Part shown: piece by piece, positions 17,240 through 25,440 of the stretch
Position numbering within the stretch: position 1 is the first letter of the stretch
Layout: each line of letters opens with the position of its first letter
Assembly (NCBI RefSeq): GCF_001650725.1
Contig: NZ_LXVX01000020.1
Coordinates: 37,464 to 101,463, forward strand
DNA: 64,000 bases
Origin: Sphingobium sp. TCM1
Lineage (GTDB): Bacteria > Pseudomonadota > Alphaproteobacteria > Sphingomonadales > Sphingomonadaceae
Direction of reading: 5' to 3'
Position numbers and translations under genes: made by a program
Notes under the pieces: model-generated
Database searches by the model: none
The model's input: only the letters and a program-made list of their open reading frames with translations
Told to the model about the DNA's origin: nothing

Positions 17240-19210
17240 TCAAGCGGTGGGTTCGAACAGCACGGCCTGCCCGCCGGACGGCTGCATGGCGATCTGCAAG
17301 CGGTCTCCGGCTGTGACGGTTCGTCTGGAGATCATGACCGGGGTGGCGCGCGGCTGTTGTCCTGCGGCGCCGTCTGCAAAGATCGTCGCTTGCCAACGGC
17401 CCTGGCCAAGGAAGGCGAGCGGAACCGTAATGCTGCGTGCGTCCTCATTCGTCATCGCCCCCAGGAACCATCGCTTGCCATGGCGTCTTGCGACCGCGAC
17501 AAATTCACCCGGTCGTCCATCGATGGCGCGGGTCTCGTCCCAGGTCGTGGGGCATTCGTCGAACCATTGCAGCGCTGGCCACGCCCCCACGGCATATTTG
17601 GACGGAACGTCGTACCAGTAAAGAAAGGTCAGCGGATTATAATAGACGGCGGCCATCGCCAGTTGATGCGCGTTGGTCGTCAGATTCTTGTAATGGTCGT
17701 AACAGATCGTGTAGTCGATCGGCCCCGACAGGGCGCGCGTGAACGGGAGTGTCACATTATGCCGTGCGGTCGGAAACTGCTCATTGCCCCGCACGCCTTC
17801 GAGCGCGACATAATTTGGCAATGTCCGCTCCAGGCCGGCAGGGCGCAGATTGTCGTGCAGGTTCACCAAGAGGCGGTTCTCACCGCATGTCTTTACCAGG
17901 TCGTAGATGAAATCGACATCTTCCTGCCGCCCTTCCCAGATGAAGCCGAACTTGATGCCGGCGACGCCCCACCGCCGGAAGGTCGCGACGATGTCGGGCA
18001 ATTGGCGCATGGCGGGCACCCGGTCGACATACAGGATCGTGCCGATGTTCCTTTTCGCCGCAGCCGCGACGATGGCGGGCATGTCCAGACCGTCGATCGG
18101 GCGGGTCGCGTCGCTGGCGTCGGTGCCGTCGCCATACCAGTGGGCATCGAATTCGATGTAATCCAGCTTTCGCTTTTCAGCGAACGCAATGCCTTCCATG
18201 GCGCCTGCGAGCGAATAGGGCTTGCGAATGCGAAAGGCGCGGCCCGGCCTGATCCAGCCAGTGTCACCCAGCCGGTTTGGCGTCGCGAGGGTAGCGATAA
18301 GCCCGGCCTTTTCGATCAGTCCGGCAGGGCGCTCGCTGACGATGATGAGCCGCCACGGGGTCGTGAACGGCACCGGGACCGAAAATATCGGCGCCGCATG
18401 GGTCTCGCCCGGACCGGAATAGCCCGTCGCGCGACCAGGGAAGTGCATCAGTCGCGTGGCGACGCTCTGCTCGTCCTTCCCCGGCTGGAACATGAGGCGC
18501 GGATAGTGCAGCCGATCCGACTCACTGACCGACAGCGCGAGGCCTGCTGGCGTGGTGACGAGCAGCGGGGTGTCGGCGAACGCGCCCTTGTCGGTGCTGC
18601 GGGTCAAATCGGGATGCGGAACGGGATTGATCCGGCCCGGCGCAGAGCGGGCATATTCGCCTTCGTCGCGGCTGCTCCAGATTTCGCTGCCGGCTGGCAG
18701 GCGAAGCTCGATCGCTTCGCCGCCCAGTTGCACGCTGTTGCCCGGTGCCGCCATCAGCACGAAGCGGATGGCGACGCCATCGTCATGGGCCATCAGCCGG
18801 ATCGCGAAGCGGATGCGCGTGCGGCGATCCTCGAACCGGGCTTCGATCTGGTTGGCCTTGCCGTCATAAGTCGACGCGATCCCGTATGGCGGCGTCCAGC
18901 TTGCGTCGATCGCCTCAATGACATGGTCGATATAGCGCCCGCCAGGGCCCAGCAGGCGGCCATTGGCCAGTGTCAGCGCCAGGGTCGAACGTTCCAGCAG
19001 CGGCTTTCCGTCAAAGGTCGCCGACCATGTCGGATAATCGGCTTTTCCGCTCGGGAGATCGAGATACGCCACCAGCTTGCCGTTGGGGGACGTGACGGTC
19101 AGGGCAGGGCGCTGCGATGGCGTGCGGGCCGGCAAGGCAACGCCTGCGCCATTGACGGCGGCTGCACCGATCGCCGCCAGAACCGATCGCCGCGCTGGTT
19201 TCCACGCCAT
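17240..19210 (-). CDS. GH97 glycosidase (alpha-glucosidase/alpha-galactosidase family), exported
   Basis: A 656-residue protein with an RR-containing signal-like N terminus (MAWKPARRSVLAAIGAAAV), an N-terminal beta-super-sandwich and a (beta/alpha)8 barrel of the SusB/GH97 type. Family signatures include LDYIEFDAHWYGDG, GVAGIKFGF and the stretch ending in YVALEGVRGNE. At the position where I expect the Asp nucleophile of retaining GH97 members (GVKxDF) this protein has Gly (GIKFGF), which points to the inverting subgroup or an altered mechanism. RBS GGGAGAG lies 5 bp before the ATG. It likely removes alpha-linked hexose from the polymer. Confidence 0.9.
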   Translation of the reverse strand: MAWKPARRSVLAAIGAAAVNGAGVALPARTPSQRPALTVTSPNGKLVAYLDLPSGKADYPTWSATFDGKPLLERSTLALTLANGRLLGPGGRYIDHVIEAIDASWTPPYGIASTYDGKANQIEARFEDRRTRIRFAIRLMAHDDGVAIRFVLMAAPGNSVQLGGEAIELRLPAGSEIWSSRDEGEYARSAPGRINPVPHPDLTRSTDKGAFADTPLLVTTPAGLALSVSESDRLHYPRLMFQPGKDEQSVATRLMHFPGRATGYSGPGETHAAPIFSVPVPFTTPWRLIIVSERPAGLIEKAGLIATLATPNRLGDTGWIRPGRAFRIRKPYSLAGAMEGIAFAEKRKLDYIEFDAHWYGDGTDASDATRPIDGLDMPAIVAAAAKRNIGTILYVDRVPAMRQLPDIVATFRRWGVAGIKFGFIWEGRQEDVDFIYDLVKTCGENRLLVNLHDNLRPAGLERTLPNYVALEGVRGNEQFPTARHNVTLPFTRALSGPIDYTICYDHYKNLTTNAHQLAMAAVYYNPLTFLYWYDVPSKYAVGAWPALQWFDECPTTWDETRAIDGRPGEFVAVARRHGKRWFLGAMTNEDARSITVPLAFLGQGRWQATIFADGAAGQQPRATPVMISRRTVTAGDRLQIAMQPSGGQAVLFEPTA

Positions 19211-19357
19211 TGATGCTCTCCCGCCTATGCCTTCAAGGATTGATCTGCGACGTTCATCGTACAGCAGATATGTTCAGTTCATGTCCCGATCAGCGGGCCA
19301 TCAGGGTGAAAGGAGCCAGGGCGCCGCGATCTGCGACAGCCCCGGTTCCGGGGGGGG

Positions 19358-22246
19358 TCAGCTGCCGAAGCTGTAACGCAACGTTGCGCCGAAATTGCGG
19401 CCATTGATGAAGTGCTGGCGTTCGATGCCCGTCGCCAGGCCCGGTTCGCCGACGAAGCGATCCGCCGCCTGGTTGGTAAGGTTCGATGCCGTGAGCGACA
19501 CGGAAAAATTATGCGGCAGCTTGAAGTTGAGGGATGCGTCCAGCAACCCGAAGGATCGGATGTAACGGCCATCGATCGGGTTGGCCGCTACGCCGAACAG
19601 CACCGCCTTTGATCGCCATGTGTAGACGACACGCGCGGAGATCGCATTATTCTCATACAGTCCCGCGACCGAATAGGAATATTTCGACGTCAGCGGCTGC
19701 ATAGTGGTGACGCGCTGCCCGTTCAGCGTCAGCGGGTTCTTGGTTTCTACATAGGTGAAGGAACCGACGACCCCGAAGCGGTGCAGGAAGTCCGGCACGA
19801 AATCATAATCGAAGAAGGTCTGGCCGGCGAGTTCGATGCCCTTGGCAGTGCCCTTTTCGGCATTTTCGGTTCGCGTCAGGAAATACTGGTTGCCCGAACA
19901 GTTGATATTCGAAATGGGCGTGGGGGCGCCCGCAACGGTCTGGCACGAAGATATGCCGGCAAAAAAGCCGTCGATTTTCTTGTAGAACAGGCCAGCCGAA
20001 ACATAGTTGATCGGCGAGAAATAATGCTCGAACGACAGGTCGAAACTGTCTGCCTTTTGCGGGCGAAGGGCAGGGTTGCCGAGCGATCCGTTGCCGCTGT
20101 TGACGTCCAGCACCAGCGTCGGGTTGAGCGATGCAAGCTCGGGTCGCGTAATGCCCTTGCTGTAACCGAACCGCACCAGCGTATCGGGCGTGACATAACC
20201 GGTCAGGTTGAAGCTGGGCAGGACGTCGGTATAGGAGGACGAGCTGGCATTGGGGATGATGGTCGTCGTGCCGGGCTGGATGATCCGCGCCTGGACGAAG
20301 GTGTCGGTCCTGACGACGCGGACACCGGCATTGCCCTTGATCCGGTCATCCAGGAAGCCGAAGTCGGCTAGCGCATATCCCGCATAGGTCTTCTCGCTGA
20401 AATAGCGGCGGTTGATAAGATTTTCCGTCAGCGAATCTTCCGCCTGGATGCCCGCGAGCGGGAAGCGGTTCTTCACATTGTCGCCCAGCAGGGCGCCCGG
20501 CGAAAAGACCAAGAACCCGCCGCGATAGCCCGCTTCGCCGTTCATGAAATTGGTCGGCGACGTCTCCACCAAGTCCGCCATGGACGAAACCGGGATCGCA
20601 TTGGAACGATCCGCCGCCAGGGCAAGTCCATTGGTGGTCAGATTCTTGCCGGCGAAGCTGTAATTATTGTAGCGATCCTTCTGCGTGGCGTAGCGGCCGC
20701 CGGCCCTGACGGACTTCAAGAAGTCGCTGTCGACCGAATATTTCAGGTCCAGTGCGGCCGCGATCCCGCTGTCGTCCCACACCTGGTTGGTGCCATTGGC
20801 GTAATTGTTGAACACCCAGCTTGTCGCCGCGCCAAGATCGGGACCGGCAATCGAGACGCGCTGCGGTGTTCCGAGCGTGCGGGTCGTGTTCCAGCTCAAG
20901 CCGGGCGCGGAAGCGAGCGTGACCGAGCGGTTATCCTGATATTGGTCGGCCTTGACATAGGAGAAATCGAACTTGGCCTCCAGTTGATCGGTCGCCTGCC
21001 ATTTGACGTTGCCGGCAATGACATAGGTTTTGAACCGGCGATGCTCGTCGCCCCCGATCGAGGTGAAGGTCGAATTCAGGAATGTCCCGCCGGTGATGCG
21101 CTGGCCGGACAGGAGATCGTTGCTGCCGCCATTCGCATTGCGATTGGCCAGCATCTCGTCGATCGAAAAGGCTTGCGTGGTCAGGCCCTGAGCATAACGG
21201 CTGTCGACGCCGTTCAGAAATCGATAGCTCTGGTGATAGAGATAGTCGTTGAAATTGCCTTCGACAGTAAATTGCAGATCGGGGTTAGGGGCCCATTGGA
21301 TCGCGGCGTTGAAGCCTTTGCGCGTGCGCCGGTAATCTTCCTGAGCGATGTTGTTCTGCACGCCGACCGCCGACAGCAGGTTCTGCCGGTCTGCCGCGGC
21401 AATTGTTGTCGGGTTCACGTCGGCCAGATAGGTGACGTCCGACCGGCCGGCCAGGGCGGGATTGAGGTTGAGGCCGGTGCCGATATTGGCGGCATATTCG
21501 GCGCTGTCGGCGCGGATGGCGCGGCGGAACTGCGTACCGCCAACAGACGGCGTATTGTCGCCGCGATTGAAGCTTTGCGAATAGCTGCCCGCCACCAGCA
21601 CGCCCAGTTCGCCGCCGTCGCCCAGATCCCAGCGCTTGGAAAGCATCCCGAAATATTCGGGCGTCAGCTTCTTGCCCAGATCATTATAGCGTCCGCCGAC
21701 GGCAGCCGATGCGGCCATATCCTTGAAGTCGAATGGTTTTCGGGTGCGGATGTTGACCAGGCCGCCGATGGCCCCTTCGATATGGTCGGCCGATGGGTTC
21801 TTGTAGACGTCCAGACCCGCGACCATGCCTGGGCTTGCACCCTCGACGTTGAATTCGCGGCTGCCGGCCGTGAAATAAGCGCGTCCATCCACGCGGGAGC
21901 CGGTTTGGCCGGTAAGCCCGCGGATGGTGAGGCCGGAGCCATTGCCGACAGGTGACGCCGCTTCGCCACCGAACCGATAAGCCTGGACGCCCGGAACCCG
22001 GGTCAGCGTTTCCGCGACATTAGGGTCGGGCAGCTTGCCGATATCGTCGGCGGTGATCGAATCCACGATCTCCATCGTGTTTTTCTTGATCTGTGCGCTG
22101 TTTTGAAGGCTTGCCTTTAGGCCCGTGACGACGATGTCGGCGATCGATGGGTCAGCATCGACTTGTGTGCTTGCATCCTGTGCCATGGCAGGCATAGCCA
22201 TGGCGGTCGCCATTAGCGCGACAGTCGCCTTTCTGATCTTACGCAT
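19358..22246 (-). CDS. TonB-dependent outer-membrane receptor of the polysaccharide locus
   Basis: A 962-residue receptor: signal peptide ending AMPAMAQ, TonB-box-like ADIVVTG, plug domain with the sphingomonad-type SITADDIGKLPDPNVAETL and TIRGL, then a long beta-barrel ending in LRYSFGS (terminal aromatic/hydrophobic strand). It should bind and import large oligosaccharides through the outer membrane. It heads the operon with GH97, lyase and GH28-like protein and has two tandem LacI-type operators upstream. No SusD homologue is present, as expected outside Bacteroidota. Confidence 0.95.
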   Translation of the reverse strand: MRKIRKATVALMATAMAMPAMAQDASTQVDADPSIADIVVTGLKASLQNSAQIKKNTMEIVDSITADDIGKLPDPNVAETLTRVPGVQAYRFGGEAASPVGNGSGLTIRGLTGQTGSRVDGRAYFTAGSREFNVEGASPGMVAGLDVYKNPSADHIEGAIGGLVNIRTRKPFDFKDMAASAAVGGRYNDLGKKLTPEYFGMLSKRWDLGDGGELGVLVAGSYSQSFNRGDNTPSVGGTQFRRAIRADSAEYAANIGTGLNLNPALAGRSDVTYLADVNPTTIAAADRQNLLSAVGVQNNIAQEDYRRTRKGFNAAIQWAPNPDLQFTVEGNFNDYLYHQSYRFLNGVDSRYAQGLTTQAFSIDEMLANRNANGGSNDLLSGQRITGGTFLNSTFTSIGGDEHRRFKTYVIAGNVKWQATDQLEAKFDFSYVKADQYQDNRSVTLASAPGLSWNTTRTLGTPQRVSIAGPDLGAATSWVFNNYANGTNQVWDDSGIAAALDLKYSVDSDFLKSVRAGGRYATQKDRYNNYSFAGKNLTTNGLALAADRSNAIPVSSMADLVETSPTNFMNGEAGYRGGFLVFSPGALLGDNVKNRFPLAGIQAEDSLTENLINRRYFSEKTYAGYALADFGFLDDRIKGNAGVRVVRTDTFVQARIIQPGTTTIIPNASSSSYTDVLPSFNLTGYVTPDTLVRFGYSKGITRPELASLNPTLVLDVNSGNGSLGNPALRPQKADSFDLSFEHYFSPINYVSAGLFYKKIDGFFAGISSCQTVAGAPTPISNINCSGNQYFLTRTENAEKGTAKGIELAGQTFFDYDFVPDFLHRFGVVGSFTYVETKNPLTLNGQRVTTMQPLTSKYSYSVAGLYENNAISARVVYTWRSKAVLFGVAANPIDGRYIRSFGLLDASLNFKLPHNFSVSLTASNLTNQAADRFVGEPGLATGIERQHFINGRNFGATLRYSFGS

Positions 22247-22295
22247 ATCCCCTCCTCCTTTTCACGTCCGACACCCGGCGCTACGCCAAGATATC

Positions 22296-22309
22296 TGGTA
22301 TCGATAGCA
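22296..22309. promoter_or_regulatory. LacI-type operator, TonB receptor proximal copy
   Basis: TGGTATCGATAGCA, two mismatches from the perfect palindrome, centred 17 bp from the perfect copy and 50 bp before the receptor ATG. Confidence 0.65.
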
Positions 22310-22312
22310 TCA

Positions 22313-22326
22313 TGATATCGATATCA
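22313..22326. promoter_or_regulatory. LacI-type operator, perfect palindrome
   Basis: TGATATCGATATCA is a perfect 14-bp palindrome, the best of the five copies in the window, and lies about 67 bp upstream of the receptor start. Confidence 0.8.
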
Positions 22327-22660
22327 GGATCAGGCTGCAAGTCTAATTGGCGGGTTGATCCATTCAACAGATTACGGACTGTCTATCGCACAGGGGCGGG
22401 CGGTCGCTTCGCTCGCGCTAAATATCAGATATATTGATGAAAAATTGCTGATTCAGGAAAGCGCTGGAGTTCAAGATGGCAAAAAGCGCGATCCCGCAGC
22501 ACGCGCTTCTTTTTCCTTTCGAGCAACTGCTTAGCGGATGCCGGACGGAGTCAGCGCCCAATCAATCTCCAGTTGGGGGACGGCAACGACCGGACAGGAG
22601 GGCGCGGCTTGTGGCAGAACCTCGGCAATAATCGTTGTTGCAGCGAGACGCAGGATGCGG

Positions 22661-25354
22661 TCAGCGGACAACGTCAATCGCAGAAACAATCGCCTGGCCT
22701 GTTATCGGCTTGAAGTGGAGATCAAGCAGGCCCCCGGCGACTGCGACGGAGAAGCTTCGTACCACGGCTGTCTTGGCGGCTCGCGACGCATTGCCCAGAT
22801 CGAAATCGTCGATAGCGACCCTGTTATTGGCCAACACCGAGAAACGCCGCGCATTGCCAGCCACCGAAGGTTCGACGAAGGTCAATTTCACGCGGTAGCG
22901 CCCATTTTCGAGCGGGATGCGATAATGGAAGTTACCTTCACGATAGGTTGCTACGACCGCACTATCGGACGTGCCTGCGATTGATATCGGCGTGGCGGGT
23001 TTGCCAAAGTTGGCCGGCTCGACGATCGAGCCAGCCTCGCCGCCCTCGAAGAAATTATCGGAGCCGTAAAGGCCGATCGCGCTTTTCGCGGCAACCAGGG
23101 CACCGCTGTCTATGCGAACGGTTCGCGCCCTGGCTGGCGATAGGCGCCATTCCACTCGATCTTTGACGGTGGTCCCCTGGATGCTGCCGTGCGCAGTCAG
23201 GACATTGGTTCCAGCAACAAGCCGCACATTTTGCCAGACGCAGACATGCTGTTTGCAGCTGGCAAGGGTGCCGAGGCTTTTTCCGTTCAGGAACAGTTGA
23301 GTCGATGGCGTATTGCTGTAAACCCGCACGTCCGTCACGGCGTAGGCGCGGTCGGTGTAATGGCGACCGGTGATATGGACGGTTGCCTGCTCGGACCAGT
23401 TGGCCTTGTAGAAATAATAGGCGTCCTTGCGCAGCTTATGATCGAAGCTGACGAGGCCTTTGGTATTGATGTCCTGTGCGTCGCCTTCACTACGCACCGT
23501 ACTCGCAAAATCAAAGCCGACCCATAGCCATGTTGCCCAAAGGTAGGGCCGGGCTGCAAGTTGCGCCCAATTCTGTTCGTGGACGTAGCTTTGATATTCC
23601 TCGGGCTGCGCGCGCCCTCGGGAATCGACCGGTCCGCCCAGCACATTGTCCGTATGGATCGTCGTGGCACCCCCCGCACCATATTCGGTGACGGAGAGAG
23701 CTTGGGCGGGGCGTTGTGCGTGCAGCGCGTCGAGGCTCGACCCAACCTCATGCGGCTTGCCATAATACCATCCGAAATAGCGGTTCGCGCCGCCCAGGTC
23801 AGCCTCGGGCGCGGTGATCGGCACCTCGACGCCGGGCGCGAACAGGCGTCCTTCGCAGCAGGTCGCAAGCGCAGTGGGACGGCTGGGGTCCAAGGCCTTG
23901 GCGGCTCTGTTCAACGCCTTGAGCAGCGGCAAGGGATCGGGCGGCGCGCCCGTGAAGCTGGTCAGGAAAGCGGGCAGCGAGTTGCCGAAGTCCACCTCAT
24001 TTGCGATGCCCCATGACGCAACCGATGCATGGTGTTCATTCTGTCGGATCAGTTCGCTCAATTGCTGGCGGGCGTTTGCGATCAGGTCGGGGGTCGCCTC
24101 CTTGGCATCCCCCAGGGTCCATGCCGACACCAGAGGAATTTCGTCCCACAGGACCAGACCATAGCGGTCGGCAAGGTCATGGATGGCCTGGCCGTGCTGG
24201 TAATGCGTGAGGCGGATACTGTTGACGCCCATTTCGCGCATCGTCGCAACATCCTGTTCGACATCGGCAGTCGTGATCGCCCAGCCTTTGTCCTCGCGAT
24301 CCTGATGATAACCGACACCGCGCAGGCGATAGGGCTTTCCGTTCAAGACGAAGCCACGCTTCGCGTCGAACTGCATCTGCCTTATGCCGAAAGCTTGTTC
24401 GACGCTGTCGACAATTCGTCCGCTGGAATCCAGAATTCGGATAGAGAGGCGGTACAGATAGGGATCGTCCGTGCCTTGCCACAGATGCGCGGACGGCAAT
24501 TTCAGCGTTGCTGTCGCCCTGCTTTCCCGCGCGGTGAAGGAGAGGGATTGTTCATGGCGCGCCGATACCGCTCCTTCGGCATCCAGCAGGCGTGCCTCCA
24601 TCCGCAGGCCGCGCACATCGCCAGCTTCGCTTCGCAGCTTCGCTTCGATGTCGATGGTGGCGGCACCCGCGTCGATGGACCGGGTCGTCGCTCGAATGCC
24701 TGGGCCGCCATGATCCATCATATCGAAATGCACGTCTGCCGTACTGACCAGCCGAACCGGACGATAAAGGCCGCCCGGCACGAAGAAATCGCCGGTTAGC
24801 GGCAGGACATCGGCCGTCGATGAGCCCGGGGCGGGCCTGCTGTTATCGACGCGCACAGCGAGTATGTTCGCTCCACCGGGCCTTAATGCCTTTGTCGCGT
24901 CCAGGCGGAAGCGTGAGTAGCCGCCCTTATGTTCACCCAGGAACTGGCCGTTCAGCCATATGCTGGCAATGCGACTTGCGGCATCGAATTCCAGCCAGGT
25001 CCGCTTGCTCCGGAGAGCATCATCGGCGCGAAAGGCGAGCCGATACCATCCGGTGCCCTGCGCTTTGTTGACATTTTCAGGCCGATTTGCGGTGGTGCTC
25101 GCAGGGGTGAGATAATAGCCGACCCGGTTCCAACTGTGCGGAACGTCTACCAGGGTCCATTTCGCGTCATCGAAGTCGGGTCGTTCGGCCCCTGGATGCT
25201 CGCCGAAGTCAAACCGCCATCCTTTCGAAAGAAGGATGGAGGAGCGCGGCCCATTTTCCACGGATGCAGAAGGATCGGTCCTCGCCCAGACGGGTGTAGC
25301 GACAACCGGCACGGCAACAGCGAGCAGGGCGACGATGCTTGTAAGCGGGTGCAT
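22661..25354 (-). CDS. Secreted GH2 beta-glycosidase with C-terminal malectin-like domain
   Basis: An 897-residue GH2 enzyme: signal peptide, N-terminal sugar-binding jelly roll (WRFDFGEHPG, DVPHSWN), Ig-like domain, TIM barrel with acid/base E453 in GIANEVDFG and nucleophile E557 in SVTEYGAGG, then Ig-like and malectin-like domains (FFEGGEAGS, YRVKLTFVEPS). Activity is probably beta-galactosidase, beta-glucuronidase or a related exo-activity; the sequence does not decide. A GTG at 25372 is in frame, but the ATG at 25354 has GGAGAGG upstream. It lies between two TonB receptor genes; proximity to the GH97/lyase operon favours a role there. Confidence 0.9.
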   Translation of the reverse strand: MHPLTSIVALLAVAVPVVATPVWARTDPSASVENGPRSSILLSKGWRFDFGEHPGAERPDFDDAKWTLVDVPHSWNRVGYYLTPASTTANRPENVNKAQGTGWYRLAFRADDALRSKRTWLEFDAASRIASIWLNGQFLGEHKGGYSRFRLDATKALRPGGANILAVRVDNSRPAPGSSTADVLPLTGDFFVPGGLYRPVRLVSTADVHFDMMDHGGPGIRATTRSIDAGAATIDIEAKLRSEAGDVRGLRMEARLLDAEGAVSARHEQSLSFTARESRATATLKLPSAHLWQGTDDPYLYRLSIRILDSSGRIVDSVEQAFGIRQMQFDAKRGFVLNGKPYRLRGVGYHQDREDKGWAITTADVEQDVATMREMGVNSIRLTHYQHGQAIHDLADRYGLVLWDEIPLVSAWTLGDAKEATPDLIANARQQLSELIRQNEHHASVASWGIANEVDFGNSLPAFLTSFTGAPPDPLPLLKALNRAAKALDPSRPTALATCCEGRLFAPGVEVPITAPEADLGGANRYFGWYYGKPHEVGSSLDALHAQRPAQALSVTEYGAGGATTIHTDNVLGGPVDSRGRAQPEEYQSYVHEQNWAQLAARPYLWATWLWVGFDFASTVRSEGDAQDINTKGLVSFDHKLRKDAYYFYKANWSEQATVHITGRHYTDRAYAVTDVRVYSNTPSTQLFLNGKSLGTLASCKQHVCVWQNVRLVAGTNVLTAHGSIQGTTVKDRVEWRLSPARARTVRIDSGALVAAKSAIGLYGSDNFFEGGEAGSIVEPANFGKPATPISIAGTSDSAVVATYREGNFHYRIPLENGRYRVKLTFVEPSVAGNARRFSVLANNRVAIDDFDLGNASRAAKTAVVRSFSVAVAGGLLDLHFKPITGQAIVSAIDVVR

Positions 25355-25396
25355 GAACGAAGGCCTCTCCACCTGATCGATCCGGTTCTGTCATGG

Positions 25397-25427
25397 GGAT
25401 GCCCGGCACGCCCAGTGCCTGGCATCC
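25397..25427. terminator. Strong hairpin between TonB receptor 2 and GH2
   Basis: Thirteen-base arms GGATGCCCGGCAC and GTGCCTGGCATCC pair with one mismatch around GCCCA, followed on the plus strand by TCAATTTT. It lies just after the receptor-2 stop on the minus strand, and may separate that gene from GH2. Confidence 0.55.
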
Positions 25428-25440
25428 TCAATTTTGGCTA

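Larger units (their letters stand above)
22247..22660. other. 414-bp promoter region upstream of the TonB receptor
   Basis: No gene is visible. The part nearest the receptor holds the two operators and an AGGAGGAGGGG ribosome-binding tract just before its ATG. The middle is AT-rich (AAATATCAGATATATTGATG near 22420-22440) and could carry promoter elements. The rest, up to the GH2 stop, shows nothing I recognise. Confidence 0.6.

Noticed and set aside
17225..19213. 662-codon plus-strand frame
   Set aside because: Shadow of the GH97 gene, which has clear family signatures and an RBS on the other strand.
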